Below are positions 42,013-51,614 of a stretch of 64,000 nucleotides of DNA, piece after piece. Location: assembly GCF_017309585.1 (NCBI RefSeq), contig NZ_CP071321.1, positions 2,232,001 through 2,296,000 on the forward strand, written 5' to 3'. Both the position numbers and the translations under genes were made by a program. Source of the stretch: Nitrogeniibacter aestuarii. Its GTDB lineage: Bacteria; Pseudomonadota; Gammaproteobacteria; Burkholderiales; Rhodocyclaceae. Under the pieces are notes generated by a model. It had not been told where the DNA came from. It was given only the letters and a program-made list of their open reading frames with translations, and made no database searches. The stretch's first letter is position 1. The number at the start of each line of letters is the position of its first letter.

Positions 42013-42900
42013 TCAGCCTCTGAGCACCGACAGCAGGCTGTCACGGGTTTCGCGCGCGGACTCACGCAGCTCTTCGAGCTGATCGGGCTCGATGTCGCGC
42101 GTGGCAGCCTGAAGCAGCGTGGAACGCATCTCGGGGCTGAACTGCAGGAAGGGGTTGGGGGTGTCGGCACACAGACAGGCGACGAAATAGATGTCGCGCA
42201 GCTGTTTCGGTGGCCAGGCGCCGCCGTAGGGGTCGCGATCATCGAAGACGCTGCTGACGATGTCGGGTACATCAAGCGCGTTGATGATGGCGCGGGCCAC
42301 CGGTTCGTGCCACAGGGCCACGAATTCCCCGAAGCGGTTCATGTCATGTTCGAGCGCTTCATGTTTCGTGGCACGGGCGAGCAGGTAGAACTGACCGATG
42401 GTGCTGAGCATGCCGGCGAACATGGCCGTGTCGGCATTGCCGCTACGAAGGTGCTTGGAGATACCCCATGACCAGGAGGCGACATCAATGGTGTGCATCC
42501 ACAACCCGGATGCGATCAGCCGTGCGTCGGCACTGCGTGTTTCTGCTGCGAGCTGTTCAGTGGCGACGGCAAAGGCGAGCGATCGCACGTTGACCAGCCC
42601 GACGCGCGAGACGGCGTCACCGATGGACGTGATTTCCTTTCCGTACGGATTGAGCGCGGTGGAGTTGGCGAGGCGAATGATGCGGGCACTCAACAGTGCA
42701 TCCGGGCGGATGACGTTGACCACTTCATCCGTGGAACTGTTGGGGTCGTCGCACACCCGCTTGATCCGGACCGTGAGATCCAGAAAGGTCGGGAAGGTGA
42801 GCTGGCGCGTGGCCAGGTCATGCTCGACGGTTCTGGAAAACGCCTCAAGGGCTTCTTCAAACGGGTCTTCGTTGTGAATTTCCAGGGGTGAAGTTGACAT
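42013..42900 (-). CDS. HDOD domain protein
   Basis: 295 residues. A central HDOD domain (about 30-225) includes IRPDALLSARIIRLANSTALNPYGKEITSIGDAVSRVGLVNVRSLAFA, the recognisable early part. HDOD proteins are HD-like without the metal-binding residues and usually act in signalling, often linked to cyclic di-GMP or chemotaxis. The ATG has a GGAGG Shine-Dalgarno. No obvious partner gene is adjacent, so the pathway is unknown. Confidence 0.86.
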   Translation of the reverse strand: MSTSPLEIHNEDPFEEALEAFSRTVEHDLATRQLTFPTFLDLTVRIKRVCDDPNSSTDEVVNVIRPDALLSARIIRLANSTALNPYGKEITSIGDAVSRVGLVNVRSLAFAVATEQLAAETRSADARLIASGLWMHTIDVASWSWGISKHLRSGNADTAMFAGMLSTIGQFYLLARATKHEALEHDMNRFGEFVALWHEPVARAIINALDVPDIVSSVFDDRDPYGGAWPPKQLRDIYFVACLCADTPNPFLQFSPEMRSTLLQAATRDIEPDQLEELRESARETRDSLLSVLRG

Positions 42901-43075
42901 ACCGCCTCCAAGCGATCACTCGTGCCCGGTCATGAATGCGGGCAACAGGGGTCCTTATCACTGGATATAACGGCAACGGCGCGGCGCGCTTTAGGTCAAG
43001 CGCGCAGACTGAATCAATATGCCTTGAGACACAACAGACGTACGTGAAAAGCCCGTCGAGCTGATCAGGGAAAGA

Positions 43076-43118
43076 CAGGAACGCCACGCAACCGGGGCGT
43101 GGCGTTCCTGTTGTTTTT
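43076..43118. terminator. Long hairpin between the HDOD gene and spoVR
   Basis: A perfect 14-bp stem (arms at 43076-43089 and 43097-43110) with a 7-base loop. On the minus strand it lies about 17 bases after the spoVR stop and is followed by TCTTTCCC. On the plus strand it is followed by TTGTTTTT. It most likely ends prkA-DUF444-spoVR transcription; the better T-run faces the other way. Confidence 0.65.
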
Positions 43119-43126
43119 GCCGAGAA

Positions 43127-44671
43127 TCACGCTTGGGCTGCGGGCTCGTGTTGATGCCGTTTCTCGCGTCTGCACTCGTAAGTGAGTTGGGTGGACCCGT
43201 CGGGCTGAACGGTTTCGAGCCTGACGGTGAAACCCCAGAGACGTGCGATGTGCTTCATGACCTCGCTGCCCGAATCGGCCAAGGGACGACGGTTGTAGGG
43301 CTGGTATCGAAGGGTCAGCGACCGGTCGCCACGCACATCGACATCCCACACCTGGATATTGGGTTCGCGACAGCCCAGGTTGTACTGGTTCGACATTCGC
43401 TCACGCAGCGCACGGAAACCACGCTCTTCGTGAATGGCAGTGACTTCCAGGTTGTCCTTGTTGTCGTCATCTTCAATGGCGAACAGCTTGAAGTCGCGCA
43501 TGAGCTTGGGCGAGAGGAACTGGGCGATAAAGCTTTCGTCCTTGAAGTTGCGCATGGCGAAATCGAAGGTTTCTTTCCAGTCAGAGCCCGCAATTTCGGG
43601 GAACCAGTCCCGGTCCTCGTCGGTCGGGTGCTCGCAGATCCGCTTGATGTCCTGCCACATGGCAAAACCCAGAGCGTAGGGATTGATGCCGTTGTACCAG
43701 GGGTCGTTGTAGTTCGGCTGATAGAGCACGCTGGAGTGACTGTGCAGAAACTCCATCATGAAACTGTCCGAAAGCAGACCTTCGTCGTACAGCGTGTTGA
43801 GCAGGGTGTAGTGCCAGAAACTTGCCCAGCCCTCGTTCATGACCTGGGTCTGGCGCTGCGGGAAGAAGTACTGCGCGATCTTGCGAACGATCCGGACAAC
43901 CTCGCGTTGCCACGGTTCGAGCAGCGGGGCGTGCTTTTCAATGAAGTAGAGCAGGTTTTCCTGCGGCTCCGACGGAAAGCGCGGCCGTTCGTTGGGGGTG
44001 CCGGTCGCGTCGTGACTGGGCAGAGTGCGCCACAATTCATTGACCTGGCTCTGGAGGTAGGCCTCGCGCTCTTCCTGGCGCTCGCGTTCCTTGGCGAGCG
44101 AGAGTTTGGGCGGGCGCTTGTATCGATCCACGCCGAGGTTCATCAAGGCATGGCACGAGTCGAGCAGGTCTTCGACGGCTTCCTCTCCGTAGCGCTGCTC
44201 GCACTGGCCGATATAGTTTCTCGCGAACAGCAGGTAGTCGACGATCGCGTCCGGGCTGGTCCAGGTGCGGAACAGATAGTTGCCCTTGAAGAAGGAGTTG
44301 TGTCCGTAGGCAGCATGGGCGATCACCAGCGCCTGCATGGTGAGGGTGTTTTCCTCCATCAGATAGGCGATGCACGGATCGGAATTGATCACGATCTCGT
44401 AGGCCAGGCCCATCTGCCCGCGCTTGTACTGCCGCTCGGTGGCGAGGAACTGCTTGCCGAAGGTCCAGTGGTGATAATTGACCGGCATGCCGACGGAGGC
44501 GTACGCGTCCATCATCTGCTCTGAGGTGATCATCTCGATCTGGACCGGGTAGGTGTCGAGGCCATACTCGCTCGCCACCCGCGAGATTTCATCGTGGTAC
44601 GCGTCGATGGCCTCGAAGCTCCACTCGGCGCCCGTGGGCAGTTTCTTGCGTTCGAGAATGATGTCGCTCAT
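43127..44671 (-). CDS. SpoVR family protein
   Basis: 514 residues of the SpoVR/YcgB family, opening MSDIILERKKLPTGAEWSFEAID and containing the conserved WASFWHYTLLNTLYDEG and YNDPWYNGINPYALGFAMWQDI. Its biochemical role is unknown; E. coli YcgB and Bacillus SpoVR act in stress or sporulation. It is the last gene of prkA–DUF444–spoVR, overlapping DUF444 by 4 bases. The hairpin after it suits a terminator. The organism is not predicted to sporulate, as the set is common in Gram-negatives. Confidence 0.95.
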   Translation of the reverse strand: MSDIILERKKLPTGAEWSFEAIDAYHDEISRVASEYGLDTYPVQIEMITSEQMMDAYASVGMPVNYHHWTFGKQFLATERQYKRGQMGLAYEIVINSDPCIAYLMEENTLTMQALVIAHAAYGHNSFFKGNYLFRTWTSPDAIVDYLLFARNYIGQCEQRYGEEAVEDLLDSCHALMNLGVDRYKRPPKLSLAKERERQEEREAYLQSQVNELWRTLPSHDATGTPNERPRFPSEPQENLLYFIEKHAPLLEPWQREVVRIVRKIAQYFFPQRQTQVMNEGWASFWHYTLLNTLYDEGLLSDSFMMEFLHSHSSVLYQPNYNDPWYNGINPYALGFAMWQDIKRICEHPTDEDRDWFPEIAGSDWKETFDFAMRNFKDESFIAQFLSPKLMRDFKLFAIEDDDNKDNLEVTAIHEERGFRALRERMSNQYNLGCREPNIQVWDVDVRGDRSLTLRYQPYNRRPLADSGSEVMKHIARLWGFTVRLETVQPDGSTQLTYECRREKRHQHEPAAQA

Positions 44672-45933
44672 GCCGGCTCCTTCTTGAACAATTCACGGAA
44701 GACAGGGTAGATGTCTTCGAGTGTTTCGATGCGTTGCATGGCGAAGTTCTTATGCGTCGCGTCGAGGTTCAGGTACGTGCGCCAGAGGTTTTGCGGCTCG
44801 CCGGTGGTGATTTCGATATAGGCGAAATACCGCACCAGCTGCAGCAATTCGGTATCCAGGATCTGATGGCATATGGGCGAATCATTGTCCCAGTTGTCGC
44901 CGTCGGAGGCTTGTGCGCCGTAGATGTTCCACTGGCTCGGGCTGTAACGCTCCTTGACGATGTCGGTCATCATCCGCAGCGCACTGGAGACCACCGTGCC
45001 ACCCGATTCGCGCGAGTAGAAGAAATCCTGCTCATCCACTTCTTTGGCGATGGTGTGGTGGCGTATGAACACCACCTCGATGTGCTCGTAATTGCGCTTG
45101 AGAAAGAGGTAGAGCAGCATGAAGAAGCGTTTGGCCGTGGACTTCTTGTATTCGTCCATCGAGCCGGACACATCCATGAGGCAGAACATCACGGCCTGGG
45201 TGACCGGCTGCGGTTCCTTCACTCGATTGTTGTACCGCAGATCGAACTGATCGATGAAGGGAATGGCCTCCTGGCGCACCCTGAGGGTGCTTCTTTCTTC
45301 CTTCAGCGCCTGGATGCGCTCCAGATTGGTGCCTTCGTCCTTTTCGAGTTCTTCAAGCTCTTCGTTGATCTCGCGGATGCGTCGCGCCATCGGGCCGCCC
45401 AGGGCCATGCGACGCCCGAGGGCACCGCGCAGTGAGCGAACCACATTGATGTTGCTCGGCACGCCGGTGGAGGTAAAACCTGCTCTCCGGGATTTGAACT
45501 CGGTGATCTTGGCCAGCTGGGTGCGAACCAGGTTGGGCAGGGCAAGGTCCTCGAAGAACAGGTCGAGGAACTCCTCGCGCGATAGCTGGAAAACGAAATC
45601 GTCCTCGCCTTCGCCCTCGTTGCTCGCCTTGCTGCCACCGCCGCCGCCTTCACCACCGGGTGGCCGCTCGATGGCGTCTCCGGCCGTGAAACGGTCGTTG
45701 CCGGAAAACACCTGTTCCCAGACCCCCTCGCGCCCCTGGCGAAACGAAGGTTCGGACAGGTCCTTGGCCGGGATCGAGATCTGCTCTCCGCTGTCCAGAT
45801 CCTTGATCGAACGCCCTTCAATCGCGTCGGAGACGGCTCTGCGAATCTGATGCTTGAAGCGGCGCATGAAGCGCTGCCGGTTAACAGTGCTCTTTTTCTT
45901 GCTGTCGAAACGTCGGTCGATGATTCGAACCAT
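44668..45933 (-). CDS. YeaH/YhbH (DUF444) family protein
   Basis: 421 residues. The C-terminal half is a von Willebrand-like domain with the metal-ion motif DVSGSMDE and a serine pair in SGGTVVSSALRMM. The N-terminal half has a Gly/Ser-rich stretch (GEGGGGGSKASNEGEGED). E. coli YeaH is coexpressed with the kinase YeaG. The ATG follows GGAG. The gene is 77 bases after prkA. Confidence 0.94.
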   Translation of the reverse strand: MVRIIDRRFDSKKKSTVNRQRFMRRFKHQIRRAVSDAIEGRSIKDLDSGEQISIPAKDLSEPSFRQGREGVWEQVFSGNDRFTAGDAIERPPGGEGGGGGSKASNEGEGEDDFVFQLSREEFLDLFFEDLALPNLVRTQLAKITEFKSRRAGFTSTGVPSNINVVRSLRGALGRRMALGGPMARRIREINEELEELEKDEGTNLERIQALKEERSTLRVRQEAIPFIDQFDLRYNNRVKEPQPVTQAVMFCLMDVSGSMDEYKKSTAKRFFMLLYLFLKRNYEHIEVVFIRHHTIAKEVDEQDFFYSRESGGTVVSSALRMMTDIVKERYSPSQWNIYGAQASDGDNWDNDSPICHQILDTELLQLVRYFAYIEITTGEPQNLWRTYLNLDATHKNFAMQRIETLEDIYPVFRELFKKEPA

Positions 45934-46010
45934 TGGAGCTCCCTGGCGTATGGGCCGGTCGGGCAGGGCCGCAAGGGCCTGCCCGCCATGTTGCTACCGT
46001 CGCGCGATGC

Positions 46011-47933
46011 TTACGACGACTTGCGCACGCGCAGATACCACTCGCACAGCAGGCGGACCTGCTTCTCGGTATAGCCTTTTTCGATCATTCGATTCACGAA
46101 GTCCTGATGCTTTCGCTGCTCGTCGGCACTGGACTTGGTGTTGAAGCTGATCACCGGCAACAGGTCTTCCGTGTTGGAGAACATCTTCTTCTCGATCACG
46201 GCGCGCAGCTTCTCGTAGCTCGTCCAGCTCGGGTTCTTGCCGCTGTTCTGAGCTCGTGCGCGCAAGACGAAGTTGACCACCTCGTTCCGGAAGTCCTTCG
46301 GGTTGCTGATGCCGGCCGGCTTCTCGATTTTCTCCAGTTCATCGTTGAGCGCATTGCGATCGAGAATTTCGCCCGTGTTTGTGTCGCGATATTCCTGATC
46401 CTGAATCCAGAAGTCAGCGTAGGTGACGTAGCGATCGAAGATATTCTGGCCGTACTCGGAGTAGCTTTCCAGATACGCGGTCTGGATCTCCTTGCCGATG
46501 AATTCGGCGTAGTGCGGGGACAGATACTCCTTGATGAAGGCACGGTAGCGGCCTTCCGTCTCCGGCGGGAACTGCTCCTGCTCGATCTGCTGCTCAAGCA
46601 CGTACATCAGGTGCACCGGGTTGGCGGCGACCTCTCGGTGGTCGAAGTTGAACACGCGGGAGAGCACCTTGAAGGCGAAACGGGTCGAGAGGCCGTCCAT
46701 ACCCTCATCGACGCCCGCGTAGTCACGGTACTCCTGGTATGACTTGGCCTTGGGATCCGTGTCTTTCAGGCTCTCGCCGTCATAGATGCGCATCTTGGAG
46801 AAGATGCTGGAGTTCTCCGGATCCTTGAGACGCGAGAGCACGGCAAACTGAGCCATCATGCTGAGCGTGTCCGGCGCGCACGGTGCTTCGTTGAGCGAAC
46901 TCTCGCGCAGCAGTTTGTCGTAGATGCGAATCTCGTCCGAGACACGCAGGCAGTACGGGACCTTGACGGTGTAGATCCGGTCCAGGAAGGCTTCATTGTT
47001 CTTGTTGTTCTTGAAAGCAGCCCATTCGGACTCGTTCGAGTGCGCCATGATGACGCCATCGAACGGAATCGCGCCGAAGCCTTCGGTGCCCTTGTAGTTA
47101 CCTTCCTGAGTGGCGGTCAGCAGGGGGTGGAGCACCTTGATCGGCGCCTTGAACATCTCCACGAACTCGAGCATCCCCCGGTTCGCCAGGCACAAGCCGC
47201 CCGAGTAGCTGTAGGCATCCGGATCGTCCTGAGAGAAGGACTCGAGCTTGCGGATATCGACCTTGCCCACCAGTGACGAGATGTCCTGGTTGTTCTCGTC
47301 ACCCGGTTCCGTCTTTGCGACGCCGACTTGTCGCAAAACCGACGGGCGCAGCTTCACCACTCGGAATTTGGTGATATCGCCACCAAATTCATGCAGGCGT
47401 TTGACTGCCCACGGGCTCATGATGGTGTTGAGGTACCGGCGCGGGATACCGTAGTCGTCCTCGAGCAACTGGCCGTCTTCCTCCGGGTTGAACAGCCCGA
47501 GAGGCGACTCGTTGATGGGAGAATCCTTGATGGCGTAGAAAGGAACATGCTCGATGAGCTTCTTCAGTTTCTCCGCTAGCGAGCTCTTGCCACCGCCCAC
47601 CGGGCCAAGCAGGTACAGAACCTGCTTCTTCTCTTCCAGACCCTGGGATGCGTGTCTGAAGTACGACACGATGTTCTCGATGGCTTCCTCCATACCGTAG
47701 AACTCGCGGAAGGCGGGATAGCGTTTGAGGATCTTGTTGGAAAAGATGCGGGAGAGTCTCGGGTCTTCGCGGGTGTCGATCAGTTCCGGTTCGCCGATGG
47801 CCATCAGCATGCGTTCAGCTGCCGTGGCATAAGCGCTCTGATCGGTCTTGCACAGATCGAGATATTCCTGGAGCGACATCTCCTCTTCGCGTGTCGCTTC
47901 GAAGCGGGCTTGATAGGCGTTAAAGATGCTCAT
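46011..47933 (-). CDS. prkA: Serine protein kinase PrkA (YeaG-like)
   Basis: 640 residues. An AAA-type P-loop domain with Walker A GPVGGGKSSLAEKLKKL (about 109-125) occupies the N-terminal half; the C-terminal half is the PrkA-specific kinase-like region. YeaG in E. coli acts under sustained nitrogen starvation and other stress. The ATG has AGGAG upstream. First gene of the three-gene operon. The upstream gap has a site resembling a sigma-54 promoter. Confidence 0.95.
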   Translation of the reverse strand: MSIFNAYQARFEATREEEMSLQEYLDLCKTDQSAYATAAERMLMAIGEPELIDTREDPRLSRIFSNKILKRYPAFREFYGMEEAIENIVSYFRHASQGLEEKKQVLYLLGPVGGGKSSLAEKLKKLIEHVPFYAIKDSPINESPLGLFNPEEDGQLLEDDYGIPRRYLNTIMSPWAVKRLHEFGGDITKFRVVKLRPSVLRQVGVAKTEPGDENNQDISSLVGKVDIRKLESFSQDDPDAYSYSGGLCLANRGMLEFVEMFKAPIKVLHPLLTATQEGNYKGTEGFGAIPFDGVIMAHSNESEWAAFKNNKNNEAFLDRIYTVKVPYCLRVSDEIRIYDKLLRESSLNEAPCAPDTLSMMAQFAVLSRLKDPENSSIFSKMRIYDGESLKDTDPKAKSYQEYRDYAGVDEGMDGLSTRFAFKVLSRVFNFDHREVAANPVHLMYVLEQQIEQEQFPPETEGRYRAFIKEYLSPHYAEFIGKEIQTAYLESYSEYGQNIFDRYVTYADFWIQDQEYRDTNTGEILDRNALNDELEKIEKPAGISNPKDFRNEVVNFVLRARAQNSGKNPSWTSYEKLRAVIEKKMFSNTEDLLPVISFNTKSSADEQRKHQDFVNRMIEKGYTEKQVRLLCEWYLRVRKSS

Positions 47934-48303
47934 GACTCGTCTCCTGGAAATTGCTTTGAAAGCGGGCTCGTCGACGAAAGCGTGTCGGCCTGACTGCTTG
48001 ATACCGTCATTGCGGACGGGTCAACCATACAACGGTGTGCTAACGATTTGCTTGAAGTCATTTTCGTCCCCGAGATGTTCATTGTGCTCAACCGTAGGAG
48101 GCAGGAAGGTCGTTACTGGTTCCCGCTCCACACCGATCTTTTGCAAGAACTGTGCAAGCTCCTATCGCAGGTCCGGCACCGATCGACGGAGAACAGAATG
48201 GAAGGGTGTGCTGTGTTAAGATTCTCGTTTGCCTTTACTTAACGTAGAGCCAACCTTGGGCCTGTGCCAGCGAGGTCGGCAGTCATTTATTTCGGGAACT
48301 TTC
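47934..48303. other. Intergenic region between prkA and tig
   Basis: 370 bases between divergent genes; no gene was recognised in it. At 48142-48158 the minus strand reads CTTGCACAGTTCTTGCA, resembling the sigma-54 -24/-12 pattern (TGGCAC, N5, TTGC) except that the first G of the -24 GG is T. Transcription from it would point to prkA, about 200 bases away. On the plus strand, a TTAAGA followed by TACTTA at 48216-48241 is a poor vegetative promoter-like pair that might serve tig. Confidence 0.4.
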
Positions 48304-49608
48304 ATGGAAACCAATCAGGAAACCACCAACGCACTTGAGCGCCGTATCGATCTGTCCATCTCTGTCGAGACCATCGAGGCGCAAGTGCAGGCTCGTCTGA
48401 AGCACCTGGCACGCACCGTGAAGATGCCGGGCTTCCGTCCGGGCAAGGTGCCCCTCAAGATGGTTGAGCAGACCCACGGCGGTCAGGCTCGTTCCGAAGC
48501 CCTTGGCGCAGCCATCGAGCAGGCCTTCGGCGAAAAGATCCAGGAAGAAAAGCTTCGCGTGGCGGGCCAGCCGCGTATCGAGCCGAAAGAGGGCAGCCCC
48601 GAAGGCGCCATGGAATTCACCGCCGTTTTCGAGGTGTATCCGGAAGTGACCATTGGCGAGATGGGCGACAAGCAGATCGAGCGTCCGACTCTGGAAGTGA
48701 GTGATGCCGAAGTCGACAAGACGATCGACGTGCTGCGCAAGCAACGCACCACCTATGACGCCGTTGAACGCGAAGCCAAGGCTGACGACCGCGTGACCGT
48801 CGACTTCACCGGTCGCAAGGACGGCGAAGTGTTCCAGGGCGGCGAAGCCACCGATTTCCCCTTCGTGATCGGCGCGGGCAGCATGCTCAAGGAATTCGAA
48901 GAAGCCGCCATCGGCATGAAGACCGGCGACACCAAGAAATTCAACATGACCTTCCCGGAGGACTATCACGCCAAGGAACTGGCGGGCCAGGAAGTCGAGT
49001 TCGAGATCACCATCAAGGAAGTCGGCGAGGCCAAGCTGCCTGAGGTTGACGAAGAGTTCGCCAAGAGCCTTGGCGTTGAAAACGGTGATGTCGCCAAGAT
49101 GCGCGAGGAAGTCAAAGCCAATCTCGAGCGTGAAGTCTCCCGTCGGATCAAGGCCCGCGTCAAAGAACAGGCCATGGACGCACTGCTCGAAGCCAATCCC
49201 ATCGACGTGCCCCAGGCGCTGGTTGGTCGCGAGGCCGAAGCCATGGCGCAGAATGCCCGTCAGGACATGGCTCAGCGTGGCATGCAGGTCAAGGACCTGC
49301 CGATCTCTGCCGATTGGTTCATGGACCAGGCAGTTCGTCGCGTGAAGCTGGGTCTGGTGCTGGCCGAACTGGTCAAGACCAAGGAACTCTTCGCCAAGCC
49401 CGAACAGGTGCGCGCCCTGGTCGAAGATTTTGCCCAGAGCTACGAAGACCCGCAGGAAGTCATCGACTGGTACTACACCCAGCCGGATCGCCTGCAGCAA
49501 GCTGAAGCCCTGGTGATCGAAGACAACGCCGTTGAGTGGGTGCTCGCCAACGCCAAGACCGAAGACAAGGCCGTGGACTTTGACGAGCTCATGGGCTCTG
49601 CGGCATGA
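48304..49608 (+). CDS. tig: Trigger factor
   Basis: Ribosome-associated chaperone and prolyl isomerase. Of 434 residues, the ribosome-docking signature GFRPGKVPLKM lies near residue 42, the FKBP-like PPIase domain at about 150-245 (DDRVTVDFTGRKDGEVF), and the long C-terminal chaperone arms finish the protein. ATG 48304 (METNQETTNALERRIDL) is chosen; an upstream TTG-type extension has no homology. First gene of tig–clpP–clpX–lon. Confidence 0.97.
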   Translation: METNQETTNALERRIDLSISVETIEAQVQARLKHLARTVKMPGFRPGKVPLKMVEQTHGGQARSEALGAAIEQAFGEKIQEEKLRVAGQPRIEPKEGSPEGAMEFTAVFEVYPEVTIGEMGDKQIERPTLEVSDAEVDKTIDVLRKQRTTYDAVEREAKADDRVTVDFTGRKDGEVFQGGEATDFPFVIGAGSMLKEFEEAAIGMKTGDTKKFNMTFPEDYHAKELAGQEVEFEITIKEVGEAKLPEVDEEFAKSLGVENGDVAKMREEVKANLEREVSRRIKARVKEQAMDALLEANPIDVPQALVGREAEAMAQNARQDMAQRGMQVKDLPISADWFMDQAVRRVKLGLVLAELVKTKELFAKPEQVRALVEDFAQSYEDPQEVIDWYYTQPDRLQQAEALVIEDNAVEWVLANAKTEDKAVDFDELMGSAA

Positions 49609-49649
49609 TCGAAACACACCAGTAACATTTGATCCAAAGAGCGTGGAAG

Positions 49650-50270
49650 ATGATGAGTGAATGGAACCCCGAGGCACTTGGCCTCGTCCCTATCGTGGTT
49701 GAACAGAGCGGTCGTGGTGAGCGCTCATATGACATTTACTCGCGTCTTCTGCGCGAAAACGTCATCTTTCTCGTGGGCCCCGTCAATGACGCGACCGCCA
49801 ACCTGATCGTCGCCCAGATGCTGTTCCTTGAGTCCGAAAATCCGGACAAGGACATCTACTTCTACGTCAACTCGCCGGGTGGTTCCGTTACGGCAGGCAT
49901 GGCGATCTACGACACCATGCAGTTCATCAAGAACGATGTGAGCACCCTGTGCATCGGCCAGGCGGCCAGCATGGGCGCGTTCCTGCTGGCTGCAGGCGCC
50001 AAGGGCAAGCGTTTCTGCCTGCCGAACTCGCGTGTGATGATTCACCAGCCACTGGGCGGTTTCCAGGGCCAGGCTTCTGACATCGAGATCCACGCCAAGG
50101 AAATCCTGACCTTGCGCGAGAAGCTCAACGGCATGCTTGCTCACCACACCGGTCAGCCGATCGAGCAGATCGAAAAGGACACGGATAGGGACAATTTCAT
50201 GTCCTCCGAGCAGGCAATGAACTACGGTATTGTTGACAAGGTACTCAGCTCGCGTGCTGATGTGGCCTGA
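49650..50270 (+). CDS. clpP: ATP-dependent Clp protease proteolytic subunit
   Basis: Serine protease subunit, 206 residues including a short propeptide. The triad is Ser107 (GQAASMGAF), His132 (MIHQPLGG) and Asp181 (TDRDNFM). ATG 49650 or 49653 is possible since two ATGs adjoin; a TTG at 49629 is rejected. Functions with clpX directly after it. Confidence 0.97.
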   Translation: MMSEWNPEALGLVPIVVEQSGRGERSYDIYSRLLRENVIFLVGPVNDATANLIVAQMLFLESENPDKDIYFYVNSPGGSVTAGMAIYDTMQFIKNDVSTLCIGQAASMGAFLLAAGAKGKRFCLPNSRVMIHQPLGGFQGQASDIEIHAKEILTLREKLNGMLAHHTGQPIEQIEKDTDRDNFMSSEQAMNYGIVDKVLSSRADVA

Positions 50271-50290
50271 AGACTGAACGAGAGGAAGTC

Positions 50291-51559
50291 ATGACAGAGA
50301 AGAAAACGGGTGGCGAAAAGCTGCTGTACTGCTCGTTTTGCGGCAAGAGCCAGCATGAAGTGCGCAAGCTGATTGCAGGCCCGTCTGTCTTCATTTGTGA
50401 TGAGTGCATCGAGCTGTGCAACGACATCATCCGTGATGAACTCGCGGTGGAGCAGGCAGGTGGTGAAAGCGGAGGCGATCTGCCGACGCCGAAGGAAATC
50501 TTCGACATCCTGAATCAGTACGTGATCGGCCAGGCCCAGGCCAAGCGGATCCTGGCGGTGGCGGTTTACAACCACTACAAACGCCTGCGACACATTGATG
50601 GCACCAAGGACGAAGTCGAACTGGCGAAGAGCAACATTCTGCTCGTAGGTCCGACCGGCTCCGGCAAGACCTTGCTCGCCCAGACGCTTGCGCGTTTGCT
50701 CAATGTCCCGTTCGTGATGGCGGACGCGACCACGCTGACCGAAGCCGGTTATGTGGGTGAGGATGTCGAGAACATCATCCAGAAGTTGCTGCAAAAGTGC
50801 GACTACGATGTAGAGAAGGCCCAGCAGGGCATCGTTTACATTGACGAGATTGACAAGATCTCGCGCAAGTCCGACAACCCGTCGATCACGCGTGACGTAT
50901 CGGGTGAGGGCGTTCAGCAGGCGCTGCTCAAGCTGATCGAAGGCACCGTAGCCTCGGTGCCGCCGCAAGGTGGGCGCAAGCATCCCAACCAGGACTTCGT
51001 CCAGATCGACACCACGAACATTCTGTTCATCTGCGGTGGTGCGTTCGACGGGCTTGAGAAGGTCATTCGTGACCGGACCGAACAGTCCGGTATCGGTTTC
51101 GGCGCCGAAGTGCGCAGCAAGAAGGAAAAGTCCGTTTCCGAGACGTTCCGACAGGTGGAGCCCGAGGATCTGGTCAAGTTCGGCCTGATCCCCGAATTCG
51201 TCGGTCGTCTGCCGGTCGTTGCCACCTTGCAGGAACTTGACGAGGAAGCGCTCGTCACAATCCTGACTGAACCGAAGAACGCGCTGGTCAAGCAGTACGG
51301 CAAGCTGTTCTCGATGGAAGGGGTTGAACTCGAATTCCGTGAAGCTGCCTTGCGTGCAATTGCGCGCAAAGCGCTCAAGCGCCGTACTGGCGCACGTGGC
51401 CTGCGCTCGATCCTGGAGGGCACGCTGCTGGACGTCATGTACGATTTGCCGGGTATGGAAAACGTGGAGAAAGTCGTGATCGACGATGGCGCGATCGATG
51501 GCTCCTCGCAACCCGTGATCGTCTTTGCCGATCAGCAAAAGGTCGCTGGATCGAACTGA
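50291..51559 (+). CDS. clpX: ATP-dependent Clp protease ATP-binding subunit ClpX
   Basis: AAA+ unfoldase of 422 residues. The N-terminal zinc domain uses Cys14, Cys17, Cys36 and Cys39 (CSFCGKS...CDECIE). Walker A is GPTGSGKTLLAQTLAR, Walker B includes IVYIDEIDKI. The IGF-type loop region is present (SGIGFGAEVRS), so it should dock to ClpP. Confidence 0.98.
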   Translation: MTEKKTGGEKLLYCSFCGKSQHEVRKLIAGPSVFICDECIELCNDIIRDELAVEQAGGESGGDLPTPKEIFDILNQYVIGQAQAKRILAVAVYNHYKRLRHIDGTKDEVELAKSNILLVGPTGSGKTLLAQTLARLLNVPFVMADATTLTEAGYVGEDVENIIQKLLQKCDYDVEKAQQGIVYIDEIDKISRKSDNPSITRDVSGEGVQQALLKLIEGTVASVPPQGGRKHPNQDFVQIDTTNILFICGGAFDGLEKVIRDRTEQSGIGFGAEVRSKKEKSVSETFRQVEPEDLVKFGLIPEFVGRLPVVATLQELDEEALVTILTEPKNALVKQYGKLFSMEGVELEFREAALRAIARKALKRRTGARGLRSILEGTLLDVMYDLPGMENVEKVVIDDGAIDGSSQPVIVFADQQKVAGSN

Positions 51560-51587
51560 TCGGGGTGCGCCGTCGGTACAAGGCGGC

Positions 51588-51614
51588 CTTGAAAACCAAT
51601 CATGAGCCCATATA
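51588..51614 (+). promoter_or_regulatory. Candidate heat-shock (sigma-32) promoter of lon
   Basis: CTTGAAA at 51588-51594 is followed after 12 bases by CCCATATA at 51607-51614. This resembles the sigma-32 consensus (CTTGAAA, 11-16 bases, CCCCAT). lon is a heat-shock gene in E. coli with a similar element. It is immediately upstream of lon and overlaps the palindrome. Confidence 0.6.

Noticed and set aside
43133..44524. 463-codon plus-strand open frame opposite spoVR
   Set aside because: Antisense shadow of a highly conserved gene.
48283..49677. Minus-strand open frame opposite tig
   Set aside because: Antisense shadow of a complete trigger factor gene.
50222..51538. Minus-strand open frame opposite clpX
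   Set aside because: Antisense shadow; clpX is complete and conserved.
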